From the NCBI GenBank assembly GCA_045612845.1, contig JAZKZV010000022.1, forward strand, positions 1 to 64,000: a DNA stretch of 64,000 bases, read 5' to 3'. Both the position numbers and the translations under genes were made by a program. Under the pieces are notes generated by a model. The model was not told the DNA's origin and made no database searches. It worked only from the letters and a program-made list of their open reading frames with translations. The first letter of the stretch is position 1. Every line of letters starts with the position of its first letter. Origin of the DNA: Ornithomonoglobus_A sp045612845. Lineage in GTDB: Bacteria > Bacillota > Clostridia > UBA1381. Of the stretch, positions 9,125-18,025 are shown piece by piece.

Positions 9125-10126
9125 ATGGAAGAGAAAAAGACGATATTCTCGGGTGTTCAACCGTCAGGAATAATCACATTGGGTAATTACCTTGGTGCAG
9201 TTAAAAACTGGGTTAATCTACAGGATGAGTATAATTGCATATATGCTATGATGGACCTTCATTCAATAACTGTAAGACAAACACCTGCAGAACTAAGAAA
9301 AAGAACTTTAGAGCTTCTGGCTTTTTATATTGCTTGCGGTATAGACCCACAAAAGAACACTCTTTTTGTACAATCACATAACAGCGCTCATGCAGAGCTT
9401 GGTTGGGTTTTAAACTGTTACACATATATGGGCGAATTGCAAAGAATGACGCAATTTAAGGATAAGAGTGCAAAACATGCTGACAATATAAATGCCGGAC
9501 TGTTTACATATCCTGTGTTGATGGCAGCTGATATATTGCTATACCAGACAGACCTTGTTCCTGTCGGTAAAGACCAGATGCAACATATTGAAATTTGCAG
9601 AGATGTGGCTAATCGTTTTAATACAATATATGGCGATGTGTTTAAAATTCCGGAAGGATTTTTACCCAAAGCAGGAGCAAAGGTAATGAGCCTGCAAGAG
9701 CCGACAAAGAAAATGTCAAAATCTGATGAAAATCCAAAGTCATATATTTCTATGCTCGACGAGTTTAATGTAATTGCAAAGAAAATAAAGAGTGCGGTAA
9801 CTGATAGTGAGGGTGTTATTGAATACCGCGAAAATGACGAAACAAAAGCGGGAATAAATAACCTTATAACAATAATGTCAGCAGTTACAGGAAAAACAAC
9901 AGAAGAAATTGTACTTGAGTATCAGAATCTTGGATATGGAACATTTAAAAATGATGTTGCAGAGGCTGTTGTTGAAACTATAAGACCTATACGTACAGAA
10001 TATGATAAAATTGTAAATGACAAACAGTATCTTTCATCTATTTGCGAGGATGGTGCACAAAAGGCACGAATGATGTCTGCAAAGACCATGCGCAAAGTAT
10101 ATAAAAAGATTGGCTTTGTTCAGTAA
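9125..10126 (+). CDS. trpS: Tryptophanyl-tRNA synthetase
   Basis: Class I synthetase charging tRNA-Trp. SGVQPSGIITLGNYLGA carries the HIGH-like segment and KKMSKSDEN is a canonical KMSKS motif; GKDQMQHIEICRDVANRFN is also diagnostic. Length 333 aa is normal. It starts at an ATG with AAAGGA upstream, 23 nt after the aminotransferase. A terminator-like hairpin follows at 10142-10169. Confidence 0.97.
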   Translation: MEEKKTIFSGVQPSGIITLGNYLGAVKNWVNLQDEYNCIYAMMDLHSITVRQTPAELRKRTLELLAFYIACGIDPQKNTLFVQSHNSAHAELGWVLNCYTYMGELQRMTQFKDKSAKHADNINAGLFTYPVLMAADILLYQTDLVPVGKDQMQHIEICRDVANRFNTIYGDVFKIPEGFLPKAGAKVMSLQEPTKKMSKSDENPKSYISMLDEFNVIAKKIKSAVTDSEGVIEYRENDETKAGINNLITIMSAVTGKTTEEIVLEYQNLGYGTFKNDVAEAVVETIRPIRTEYDKIVNDKQYLSSICEDGAQKARMMSAKTMRKVYKKIGFVQ

Positions 10127-10141
10127 TCCACAACAGTAATT

Positions 10142-10169
10142 ATTTTACAGTATCTGTAAAATGATTTTT
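10142..10169 (+). terminator. Probable terminator after trpS
   Basis: A perfect 9-bp hairpin (10142-10150 with 10154-10162, loop TAT) followed by GATTTTTT. The stem is AT-rich and no promoter fits between it and the next gene, so termination may be partial. Confidence 0.55.
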
Positions 10170-10191
10170 TGAAGGGAGATTGTTTTTAACA

Positions 10192-11274
10192 ATGAATGTA
10201 CAACAGATTTTATTTATGTTATTTGCGTTTGTGGTTGCGTTTGTATTCACATTTGCAACTACTCCGTTAGTAAGAAGATTTGCATTTAAAATAGGTGCAA
10301 TAGATATACCAAAAGACAAAAGACGAGTACACAAAAAGCCAACACCGAGAATTGGTGGACTTGCTATTATATTTGGGTTTGCAGTAGCTGTTGCGTGCTT
10401 TGCTAAGTTTGATAGGGCGCTTATTGGTACTTTATGCGGTGCATTTATAATTGCGGTTATGGGTGTAATTGATGACTGCAAGGAGCTGAATGCAAAATTA
10501 AAATTTCTGATTCAGATTATTGCAGCTCTTGTGGTAATTTATGCAGGTGATATACGAATAGAAGTATTTACAAACCCTGCATTCTGGAGTTCAAATCCAT
10601 ATCTTGTTTTGCCACCGTGGGTATCTGTTATGATAACTGTTATATGGATTGTTTTTATAACAAATGCGGTAAACTTTATAGATGGTCTTGACGGTCTTGC
10701 TGCAGGAGTAAGTGCTATAATGTCAGTTTCGCTCGTATTTATAGCGGCGAGAGTGGGAGAATATCCCATTGCGATTGTTGGTACAGCACTCATGGGTGCC
10801 TGCTTTGGTTTTTTGCCATTTAATTTTAATCCTGCAAAAATCTTTATGGGTGATACAGGCTCAACTTTTTTAGGATTTATGCTTGCCTCACTTTCAATAC
10901 AGGGTGTGTTTAAGAGTTATGCGGTTATATCATTTGCAGTACCTCTTTTGATACTTGGCTTGCCACTGTTTGATGCAAGTTTTGCGATGATACGCCGACT
11001 TGCGACAGGTCAAAGCCCTATGAAAGCGGATAGGGGACATCTGCATCACAGACTTATAGATATGGGTTTTTCTCAAAAACAAACAGTATTTATTTTATAT
11101 GCTATAAGTGGTGTTTTAGGTATTAGTGCGGTACTTTTGGCGGAAAATGGTTTTTTACGTGCAATGCTGCTTTTGATATGTGTGCTTGTATTGTTGCTTA
11201 TTGGCTCGCTTTTAGGTATGAACAGTTATGTTCATCATGTAGATAACGACAAAGATAACGAAGAAGATAAATAA
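10192..11274 (+). CDS. Undecaprenyl-phosphate GlcNAc-1-phosphate transferase (TagO/WecA type)
   Basis: Polytopic membrane enzyme (about 10-11 segments) of the MraY/WecA family that loads UDP-GlcNAc onto undecaprenyl phosphate to start wall teichoic-type or secondary wall polymer synthesis. DIPKDKRRVHKKPTPRIGG, DDCKELNAKLKF, NFIDGLDGLAAG, FMGDTGS and the HxH-like RGHLHHRLIDMG are all present; the last separates WecA/TagO-type from MraY. Length 360 aa. The ATG at 10192 has AAGGGAG upstream; a TTG at 10180 is too close to it. The stop overlaps the following epimerase frame, supporting joint function. Confidence 0.92.
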   Translation: MNVQQILFMLFAFVVAFVFTFATTPLVRRFAFKIGAIDIPKDKRRVHKKPTPRIGGLAIIFGFAVAVACFAKFDRALIGTLCGAFIIAVMGVIDDCKELNAKLKFLIQIIAALVVIYAGDIRIEVFTNPAFWSSNPYLVLPPWVSVMITVIWIVFITNAVNFIDGLDGLAAGVSAIMSVSLVFIAARVGEYPIAIVGTALMGACFGFLPFNFNPAKIFMGDTGSTFLGFMLASLSIQGVFKSYAVISFAVPLLILGLPLFDASFAMIRRLATGQSPMKADRGHLHHRLIDMGFSQKQTVFILYAISGVLGISAVLLAENGFLRAMLLLICVLVLLLIGSLLGMNSYVHHVDNDKDNEEDK

Positions 11275-11285
11275 TGGAGGTTATT

Positions 11286-12437
11286 GTGGATAAAATAAAG
11301 GTTCTGACAGTATTTGGAACAAGACCCGAGGCTATAAAGATGGCACCTCTTGCTCTGGAACTAAAAAAATATGATGAAATAGAATCAATTGTGTGTGTAA
11401 CTGCACAGCACAGACAAATGCTCGACCAGGTGCTTGAACTGTTTAAGGTTACACCTGAATATGACCTTGATATAATGAAGACAAGACAAACTCTTATAGG
11501 AATAACTACAAGAATATTAGAGGGTCTTGATGAAGTTATAAAAAAAGAGCAGCCTGATATTCTCCTTGTTCATGGAGATACATCAACAAGTTTTGTTGCA
11601 GGTCTTAGTGCATTTTATAATCAAGTTAAGGTGGGACATGTTGAAGCGGGGCTTAGAACATACGATAAATACTCGCCATTCCCGGAGGAAATGAACAGAC
11701 AACTTACAGGAAGAATTGCGGACTTGCACTTTTCGCCAACAAAACAAAACAGATTAAATCTTTTAAAAGAAAATATCAGTGATGATAATATTTATATTAC
11801 AGGTAATACTGTAATAGATGCATTAAAGACTACAGTACAGGAAAATTACAAGTTTAAAGACGACGCTCTCAACACAATTGATTTTGATAACAGACGTGTC
11901 ATAATTGTAACTGCACATAGACGTGAGAATCTTGGCGAGCCGCTACAGAACATATGTAATGCTCTTAAAACGATTGTTCAGGAATATGATGATGTTGAGA
12001 TTATATATCCTGTTCATTTAAATCCTGCAGTACGTGAGGTTGCATTCGATATACTTGGTGATATGGACAGAGTACACCTTATTGACCCGCTTGATGTTGA
12101 GGATTTGCATAATGCAATGTCGAAAAGTTATATGATTATGACTGATTCGGGCGGAATTCAGGAAGAGGCTCCCGCATTGGCGAAACCTGTGCTTGTACTC
12201 AGACGTGAGACTGAACGTCCTGAGGCAGTTGAGGCGGGTACTGTTAAAATAGCGGGTGTTGACAAAGACGTTATTATAAAACTCGCAAAAGAATTGTTAG
12301 ATAGTAAAGAGGAATACAATAAAATGGCACAGGCTGCAAATCCGTATGGTGATGGTGAAGCGTCAAGAAGAATTGCTGAGGCTATTTTATATTATTTCGG
12401 AAAGAAATCTCAAAAACCTGATATGTTTGAAGTGTAA
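11286..12437 (+). CDS. wecB: UDP-N-acetylglucosamine 2-epimerase (non-hydrolysing)
   Basis: Interconverts UDP-GlcNAc and UDP-ManNAc for wall polymer synthesis (also named mnaA). FGTRPEAIKMAPL, HGDTSTSF, EAGLRTYDKYSPFPEEMNR and DSGGIQEEAP match the family active site; length about 383 aa is normal. The frame opens at an ATG (11274) overlapping the tagO stop by one base, but GGAGG (11276-11280) is placed for the GTG at 11286, which is preferred. Together with the upstream TagO-like enzyme it forms a two-gene wall-polymer precursor unit, consistent with the three SLH proteins in the window. Confidence 0.94.
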   Translation: MDKIKVLTVFGTRPEAIKMAPLALELKKYDEIESIVCVTAQHRQMLDQVLELFKVTPEYDLDIMKTRQTLIGITTRILEGLDEVIKKEQPDILLVHGDTSTSFVAGLSAFYNQVKVGHVEAGLRTYDKYSPFPEEMNRQLTGRIADLHFSPTKQNRLNLLKENISDDNIYITGNTVIDALKTTVQENYKFKDDALNTIDFDNRRVIIVTAHRRENLGEPLQNICNALKTIVQEYDDVEIIYPVHLNPAVREVAFDILGDMDRVHLIDPLDVEDLHNAMSKSYMIMTDSGGIQEEAPALAKPVLVLRRETERPEAVEAGTVKIAGVDKDVIIKLAKELLDSKEEYNKMAQAANPYGDGEASRRIAEAILYYFGKKSQKPDMFEV

Positions 12438-12443
12438 ATTACA

Positions 12444-12473
12444 TCAGTCCTGATACTAACGTATCAGGACTGA
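12444..12473 (+). terminator. Strong hairpin after wecB
   Basis: A perfect 13-bp stem (12444-12456 with 12461-12473) and TAAC loop, immediately before the RBS of the next gene. It lacks a run of U (TTGCTAAAAGG follows), so it could be a weak terminator, an mRNA-stabilising hairpin or a site controlling the downstream start. Confidence 0.5.
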
Positions 12474-12494
12474 TTGCTAAAAGGAGAATTTAAA

Positions 12495-13397
12495 ATGAAA
12501 GGACAATATCTGATAACAACAGATGGTATAAAAATTGCATATAATTATAACTCTAAACATGATTTACTGGTAGAAATTAAGAAAAAAGGCGGTAATATGC
12601 TAATGGATTTTTACCGATTTTCATTGTATGAAAAGGGTAAAAATGTATGGGATTTAAAAGAGGAAGAATTAAAAATTCTTCAAACCACTGTAACAGACTG
12701 GCATGGCCCGTTTATTGTCGGGGCTGTTGATAATATTGATGGCGATGATACAGAGTCGTTTAAATTTACAGGCGGAAATCATGAGTATACCAATACAGGT
12801 ATTGGCGGAGAACCTAATGCAAGAACTTTATATATTAAGTTTTTTATTGATGGTAAAGAAGTAAAACAAGGTTATGGTTACTTTGATAATATAGAAATTT
12901 ATTGGAAGAATAACATACAAGCATATAATACACAAAAAGAAGACGGAAGTGGGAGAGAGGTTCTTTGCGAAAATCATACTTTAAAATTTAATGGTTATGA
13001 GTTTATAAGTTATTTTGAGCTACAACCTCTTGAGGATGTTTTTGTAAAAGCATGGTATGGACTTCAGGGGTGTATGTTTGGTGATTTGTATAAAACAATT
13101 CAGTATGTAGACGGTATTGATGATAAACCGCATTTAATTGATGACATTATTCCTTGCGGCAATAATAGCGCAACAAAGCTGATTGCAAGCGGGGAAGAGC
13201 ATCGTTTTGAAATGGAAATAGATAAAAATGTTGATTTAGGTGATAGGAGAATGTATAAGGGTGAAAAAGGAATTTTTCATGCCACATATAAGAATAAATT
13301 AAGAAAGGCATATTTCTTTGTTATAGAAAATCAGCACCTAAAAGCAAACAATATATATAAGCTAAAAGGTACATATCGTTTTTTATCTAATAAATAA
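12495..13397 (+). CDS. Hypothetical protein, probably all-beta
   Basis: Not recognised. The ATG at 12495 has AAAGGAG upstream (an in-frame TTG/ATG further up is not needed), giving 300 aa. There is no signal peptide or membrane segment. The sequence alternates short hydrophobic strands with Gly/Asp/Asn turns and many aromatic residues (WHGPF, FYRF, YFDNIEIYW), suggesting a beta-sandwich, perhaps carbohydrate-related; that is inference only. It stands between a strong hairpin and a bidirectional terminator and so is likely a single-gene unit. Confidence 0.65.
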   Translation: MKGQYLITTDGIKIAYNYNSKHDLLVEIKKKGGNMLMDFYRFSLYEKGKNVWDLKEEELKILQTTVTDWHGPFIVGAVDNIDGDDTESFKFTGGNHEYTNTGIGGEPNARTLYIKFFIDGKEVKQGYGYFDNIEIYWKNNIQAYNTQKEDGSGREVLCENHTLKFNGYEFISYFELQPLEDVFVKAWYGLQGCMFGDLYKTIQYVDGIDDKPHLIDDIIPCGNNSATKLIASGEEHRFEMEIDKNVDLGDRRMYKGEKGIFHATYKNKLRKAYFFVIENQHLKANNIYKLKGTYRFLSNK

Positions 13398-13400
13398 TAC

Positions 13401-13431
13401 AAAAACAGGGCTTAAATTAAGCCCTGTTTTT
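13401..13431. terminator. Bidirectional terminator
   Basis: Near-perfect palindrome AAAAACAGGGCTTAA / TTAAGCCCTGTTTTT between convergent genes. A-run and T-run on the two sides make it functional on both strands. Confidence 0.9.
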
Positions 13432-13441
13432 GTTTGTAATT

Positions 13442-15610
13442 TTATTTTTCGTATTCTGTCCAGTCGCGCGGAGCTTCAATTTTAGTCCACTTTTCGTGTA
13501 CATTATCAGCCTTAATCATATGATCGTGGCTGTTTGTAGCTTCCTGAACAGCAAGGTAATACCACATTGCGGTATCCATGTTATCCGGCCATTTAACCAT
13601 ATCATCAAGGAGGTCAGTAGTCATTTCAGGTATACGCTTTAGAACTCTGTTTGTAAGAGTCATTGCCTCTGCTCTTGTAATATAATCGTCAGGACGGAAT
13701 TTGCCACCATCGCCTATTATCCAACCAACATGAGAAGCCTCGTTAATTTCAGCCTCTGCCCAGTGATTTGCTATATCAGAGAATTTGCTCTTACCATTAT
13801 ACATTACATCAGAGAATCTTGATGCTATCGCTGCATATTCAGCTCTTGTTATGAATGCATCAGGTTCAAATGCTGTGTCTGAGCGACCGTTGATAATACC
13901 TAAATCTTCAAGTGTTGATACTGCGGCACAGAACCAATTGTTTTCATTTACATCTTCAAATTGATTGTCTTTTGTCAGGTTGCCATCTCTTACTTCAGGT
14001 GTAAGTAATCTGAAGAATATGGTTGCAACTTCTGCTCTTGTGATATTCGCACTTGGATGCACAAGACCATCTGTACGTCCTATAATATATGCGTAGTGTT
14101 CATCTGTAAGTTGTGAAGGTCTTGGTGTTTGGCTCCACTTTGCATATACTGTTGTATCAGCATTTAATGTATATGTATCAACAGGAGTGGTTAATGATTC
14201 GTCAAGATACCATCCTTCGAATGTGTAACCTTCTCTTAGTGTTATATAATCGTTAATGTTAACTACTGTACCTTTATCTGTAGTTACAGGAGAAACAATG
14301 CTGCCACCATTTGTAACAAATGTTAATGTAACTTTGTCATCGCTAACTTCGCTCCATTTAGCATAAACGGTCATATTTGAATTTAATGTAACCTTATCAA
14401 CAGGCTTTGTCAACTCTTTATCAAGATACCAACCTTCAAACTTGTAGCCGTCTTTTACTGTTGTATATGGTGTAAGGTCAATAACTGTTCCTTTGTTTTT
14501 GAATATAGCAGTTATTGCACTACCGCCGTTTGTTTCGAATGTAAGTTTGTAAGATGTAACTCCGCCACCGCCAGGTGATGATGGCTGTTCATATACAACT
14601 TTAACATCTTCTGTTAAAACGATGTTTTTATTACCACCAAGTGCGTTTTCAACTATTGCAGTTTCTGTTGTTGTTCCAGGTGCTGGCTCATTAACAATAC
14701 CTGCTTGTTGATTTGCCTTATAATTTACTTTTGCCAACACAAGACCTGTTTGGGTACAAATATCGGTGTGCCCATTTACATAACCTTTTACAGTGTAGGG
14801 GGCTGCATCAGCTTTTGCCTTTACAGGACATTCAATTACAATGTTGTTATTTAGATAATCATCGAGTGTCTCCTTATCAGCATAATAAGGAGAAGTTGTA
14901 ACATCATCTTGACATGGTACAATGGTTATGTTTAGTTCTTCGCCAGTTGACCCATTAGCAGGGGTGTATGTTCTTGCTGTTTCGCGATATAGTTTTCTTA
15001 TGTTCCCATTGCTCTCAAAAGATAAACCATACATATCCTCGTTGCTCTGTTTCATTGTTTCATCCGCAATAGTGAGTCCTGCGGGAAGTTTAATATTAAC
15101 TGTAAATTGACCCCTTACATTTGTAAGATCCAACTCGTCTGACCGGCTTGGAGCAGTAGTATGTATAAGTTGTTCTGCAAGCCCAATATAGCTAGTATAT
15201 ATATTGTAGACATCTTGCATATACATAGTTGTTTTTAAAGTAAAGTATGCCCAATCATTTGTGTTTGTTACGATTTGCGTATTGTCCTGCAATAAATCAC
15301 TATAACCCGAAGTATTTGTTTTTGCCTGGATATTTGTATCAACTAAAACTTCTGTAAAACTCTCTCCATTGATTTGTGGGTTGTCTCGATAAACATTAAT
15401 AAAGTTGCCTTGTCTCTCAAAAACTGTTCTACCGTCGATTGTAGCTTTGCTATCATCAATACTGTCAAGAATATCCAAGTCTTCAAATGCATCTAATATG
15501 GCGTCTCTTAATGTTTCGCCAGGTGAAGCTGCCGATGCAGTAATTGGCATAAATGCCATAGTTGCACACATAGACAGTGCAGTAATAATCGAAGTTATTT
15601 TTCTTCTCAT
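13442..15610 (-). CDS. SLH-domain surface protein with two InlB-type B-repeats
   Basis: Secreted, wall-anchored protein of 722 aa. A signal peptide (about residues 1-28, ending ASA) leads an unassigned ectodomain. Two Listeria/Bacteroides B-repeats (Flg_new) follow at about 352-420 and 420-495; each has TNGG, GY.FEGWYLD and ends VYAKW. The C-terminus has three SLH modules (GLVHPSANITRAEVA, AFEPDAFITRAEYA, KFRPDDYITRAEAM). SLH domains bind secondary wall polymer non-covalently. B-repeats are known from adhesins and surface proteins. It is monocistronic, with a consensus promoter at 15659-15687 and terminator at 13401-13431. Ligand unknown. Confidence 0.9.
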   Translation of the reverse strand: MRRKITSIITALSMCATMAFMPITASAASPGETLRDAILDAFEDLDILDSIDDSKATIDGRTVFERQGNFINVYRDNPQINGESFTEVLVDTNIQAKTNTSGYSDLLQDNTQIVTNTNDWAYFTLKTTMYMQDVYNIYTSYIGLAEQLIHTTAPSRSDELDLTNVRGQFTVNIKLPAGLTIADETMKQSNEDMYGLSFESNGNIRKLYRETARTYTPANGSTGEELNITIVPCQDDVTTSPYYADKETLDDYLNNNIVIECPVKAKADAAPYTVKGYVNGHTDICTQTGLVLAKVNYKANQQAGIVNEPAPGTTTETAIVENALGGNKNIVLTEDVKVVYEQPSSPGGGGVTSYKLTFETNGGSAITAIFKNKGTVIDLTPYTTVKDGYKFEGWYLDKELTKPVDKVTLNSNMTVYAKWSEVSDDKVTLTFVTNGGSIVSPVTTDKGTVVNINDYITLREGYTFEGWYLDESLTTPVDTYTLNADTTVYAKWSQTPRPSQLTDEHYAYIIGRTDGLVHPSANITRAEVATIFFRLLTPEVRDGNLTKDNQFEDVNENNWFCAAVSTLEDLGIINGRSDTAFEPDAFITRAEYAAIASRFSDVMYNGKSKFSDIANHWAEAEINEASHVGWIIGDGGKFRPDDYITRAEAMTLTNRVLKRIPEMTTDLLDDMVKWPDNMDTAMWYYLAVQEATNSHDHMIKADNVHEKWTKIEAPRDWTEYEK

Positions 15611-15658
15611 TTTTTTATATCACTCCTTACATATTTTTGTCCGAATACAACTACTATA

Positions 15659-15687
15659 ATTATATTACATATAGGATATTTTGTCAA
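15659..15687 (-). promoter_or_regulatory. Consensus promoter of SLH/B-repeat gene
   Basis: On the - strand TTGACA (15687-15682), 17-nt spacer, TATAAT (15664-15659). Both hexamers are perfect. Confidence 0.85.
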
Positions 15688-15738
15688 GCGTTTTTGCCAT
15701 AAATTGAGTTTTGTTAATGATAATATACAAGATAAAAA

Positions 15739-16506
15739 TTATTTGAAAGAAAAGTCAAATAACTTCTTTTTAGGCTTATGTATATTTAACGTTCTGTACT
15801 TTATATCCTGATTATTAAGTATAGCGTATGCGTTCTCTTTCATTTGCTCAAAACATTGCGCACCATAGCGTGTAGTAATAATGTCTTTTGCCTGTGCGAT
15901 GTTGGGTTTTCGTACATTCATTGAGTGCATATCGCTGCCAAGAATGTGAGCACAGGAACCATACATTATTTTATCTGCAATTTTCTTCATCTTCTTGTCC
16001 AAAAATAACTCACCGTTTATTTGAAAAACAACACCGAATTCAACCAGACTGGATAGATTTTGTATATCTTGGATAGTATAACGGTCAATATGTGCCATAA
16101 TGGGCTTAAGACCCAGAAGTGTAAGCTTGTATACACACTCAAGCATCCAATCTTTCCATAGACTATAAGGCATTTCTATCAATATGTAATTTGTGTTCTC
16201 TATGCAAAGACTGTAAATGTTTTTAAGGTCGCTGAGGTCGGTCAGCATGTTAACTTCACAACCCTTAATTATTTTAGGCAATGCTATATCTGATTTTTTT
16301 ATTTTGTCAGAAAGTTGTTGATATGAAACTTCTCTGTACAGTAAAAAATTCTTAATGCTTTCTTCATTTTTTGGATAACAATGCGATGTAGATACGATAG
16401 TGTTTGTACCCTGTATACTACTTTCTCTTAGCATATCTAAAGATGTTTTAATATCCTTGGCACCATCATCCATATCAGGTAATATGTGAGAATGAAAATC
16501 TATCAT
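15739..16506 (-). CDS. CpsB/YwqE-type tyrosine-protein phosphatase (PHP domain)
   Basis: Metal-dependent PHP-fold phosphatase, 255 aa. MIDFHSHILPDMDDGAKD holds the first metal ligands and TSHCYP, KGCEVN, AHIDRY and GSDMHSM the others. Family members dephosphorylate bacterial tyrosine kinases controlling capsule or exopolysaccharide export. Here no CpsC/D kinase or capsule genes are adjacent; instead it overlaps VanZ by 4 nt (ATGA), implying translational coupling. The exact substrate is therefore open. Confidence 0.88.
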   Translation of the reverse strand: MIDFHSHILPDMDDGAKDIKTSLDMLRESSIQGTNTIVSTSHCYPKNEESIKNFLLYREVSYQQLSDKIKKSDIALPKIIKGCEVNMLTDLSDLKNIYSLCIENTNYILIEMPYSLWKDWMLECVYKLTLLGLKPIMAHIDRYTIQDIQNLSSLVEFGVVFQINGELFLDKKMKKIADKIMYGSCAHILGSDMHSMNVRKPNIAQAKDIITTRYGAQCFEQMKENAYAILNNQDIKYRTLNIHKPKKKLFDFSFK

Positions 16507-16973
16507 CTTTTATCTCTCCTTAGTATTTTAAAAAGTAAGCAGATAAATAAAATACCAACATATGCACCTATGGTGTCTATCAATACATCGCTTAGCTGAC
16601 CGCTTCTTCCATCAATAAAGATTTGGTGGATTTCATCCGAGCATGCATATATTAAACAAAATACAAGCGATATTACAATTAGATTTATTTTCTTTAATCT
16701 GCTTATGAGTGAATCGAACATCCAGCAAGAACTTGCACCCAAAAGCGCATATATTGAAAAATGTGCCATTTTACGTACAATATGACTTAATTCTATTATA
16801 AAATATTCAATATCATGCTTAATTAAAAAATCCGGAAGTAACTTGATTATTGTAATAATAAGTGAACTGCTTGAATTGGTTGAAACCTGTGCATTTTGAT
16901 TTGAGAAATAATAAATAATAAGCATAATTGTGAGTGTTGTAGCACAGGGGAGGTATTTAATAAATTTATTCAT
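16503..16973 (-). CDS. VanZ-like integral membrane protein
   Basis: 156-aa protein with about four membrane segments and the VanZ-family core RKMAHFSIYALLGA and DEIHQIFIDGRSGQLSDVLIDTIGA. VanZ proteins are linked to teicoplanin/lipoglycopeptide tolerance and wall functions, but their mechanism is poorly known. It is the promoter-proximal gene of a two-gene operon with the CpsB-like phosphatase (ATGA overlap). Confidence 0.85.
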   Translation of the reverse strand: MNKFIKYLPCATTLTIMLIIYYFSNQNAQVSTNSSSSLIITIIKLLPDFLIKHDIEYFIIELSHIVRKMAHFSIYALLGASSCWMFDSLISRLKKINLIVISLVFCLIYACSDEIHQIFIDGRSGQLSDVLIDTIGAYVGILFICLLFKILRRDKR

Positions 16974-17005
16974 AAAGTATTTCCTTAAATTTTATTCTTA
17001 TTATC

Positions 17006-17034
17006 ATTATACAAATTTTACATGTAAAAGTCAA
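17006..17034 (-). promoter_or_regulatory. Promoter of VanZ-CpsB operon with palindromic spacer
   Basis: On the - strand TTGACT (17034-17029), 17-nt spacer, TATAAT (17011-17006). A perfect 14-bp palindrome, TTTTACATGTAAAA (17016-17029), fills the spacer and could be a repressor operator; that is inference. Confidence 0.7.
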
Positions 17035-17071
17035 TAAATATAATAAATAATTTTATGATTGTTCTTTTGCT

Positions 17072-17482
17072 TTAGGGTTTATAAGACAATGCATGCATAA
17101 AACCATCTAAAGGCAGTGTCATAATATCGCCACCTACACAGGTGTTGTCTATAACTATTACATTTGCATATACAGTATCATGTACATCTATGGGATAATT
17201 TGTAACACGGTATGTGTATCTTGTGCCTTCTTTTCCACAATACGGAAGCAAATCAAGCCCTGATTCGAGCTGAAGATTGTTATAGTTTTCATATACATTA
17301 TCAAATGGTTGTGGAATAATTATATCGCTTTTGGAGGTATATGTTTCTTCCACATTCCATCCGTAACTGTTTAAAAATTCAATATTCATATCGTTATGTG
17401 CCTGTTCTCCAAAAACAGCAAAAGATATAACACATATTACAAACATAATCATAGCTGCAATATATAAAAACTTATTTTTCAA
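17072..17482 (-). CDS. DUF4830-type membrane-anchored protein
   Basis: 136 aa with one N-terminal hydrophobic segment (about residues 5-25) and an extracytoplasmic domain containing the EFLNSYGWNVE and IIIPQPFDNVYENYN features of the DUF4830 family. ATG with GGAGG upstream. Function of the family is unknown. It sits alone between the VanZ unit and the divergent DUF378 gene. Confidence 0.7.
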   Translation of the reverse strand: MKNKFLYIAAMIMFVICVISFAVFGEQAHNDMNIEFLNSYGWNVEETYTSKSDIIIPQPFDNVYENYNNLQLESGLDLLPYCGKEGTRYTYRVTNYPIDVHDTVYANVIVIDNTCVGGDIMTLPLDGFMHALSYKP

Positions 17483-17612
17483 TTACAAATCCTCCATAAA
17501 TATATTATAATATAAATGTATATAAATTTTCTGTAAATTATTACCACGTTTAAAGATTGAATACAAGCATAGAATATTAGTGAACAATATAAATAAAAGG
17601 AGAAAAGGTAAA

Positions 17613-17807
17613 ATGGATAAATTAGCATTGATACTTGTTATTGTTGGAGCGCTCAACTGGTTACTTGTCGGCCTGTTCGGGTTTGACCTTGTAGGCTCAA
17701 TATTCGGAGGGCAGCTTGCTCTTATTCCGAGGATTATATTTGTAATAGTCGGAATCGCCGGTTTGTGGTCAATAAAATTCTTGTTTAATTCAAGAAATAA
17801 TGCATGA
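17613..17807 (+). CDS. DUF378 small membrane protein
   Basis: 64-aa protein with two membrane segments: ALILVIVGALNWLLVGLFGFDLV and a second ending GIAGLW, the pattern of the DUF378/YuzA family. The start is the ATG at 17613, preceded by AAAGGAG. Function unknown. A terminator follows at once. Confidence 0.82.
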   Translation: MDKLALILVIVGALNWLLVGLFGFDLVGSIFGGQLALIPRIIFVIVGIAGLWSIKFLFNSRNNA

Positions 17808-17810
17808 ATG

Positions 17811-17852
17811 AATTCCCGTTGTTAAGTTATTTTCAACGGGAATTGTTAATTT
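17811..17852 (+). terminator. Terminator after DUF378 gene
   Basis: 11-bp stem AATTCCCGTTG / CAACGGGAATT (17811-17821 with 17834-17844), followed by GTTAATTTTTAATT. Confidence 0.75.
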
Positions 17853-17886
17853 TTAATTACATTAGTGCTAATTTTGTATTACATTG

Positions 17887-17915
17887 TTGAAAAAAGTATT
17901 GTGGTATGTTATAAT
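17887..17915 (+). promoter_or_regulatory. Promoter of second SLH gene
   Basis: TTGAAA (17887-17892), 17-nt spacer, TATAAT (17910-17915) preceded by TATGT. It leaves a 5' leader of about 100 nt before the ATG at 18026; no known riboswitch fold was recognised in that leader. Confidence 0.8.
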
Positions 17916-18025
17916 ACAATAAATATTATATGAATTTTTAACAACATATAGTGTTTAATGCACTAATACATTGCCTTATTTTGTGCATAACCTAATTATT
18001 GGCAAGAAAGGATCGGTACATTATT

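Noticed and set aside
13442..15610. Possible CRISPR-like or tandem DNA repeat in the B-repeat region
   Set aside because: The repeats are protein-level B-repeats with diverged DNA, not a CRISPR array. No CRISPR array was seen in the window.
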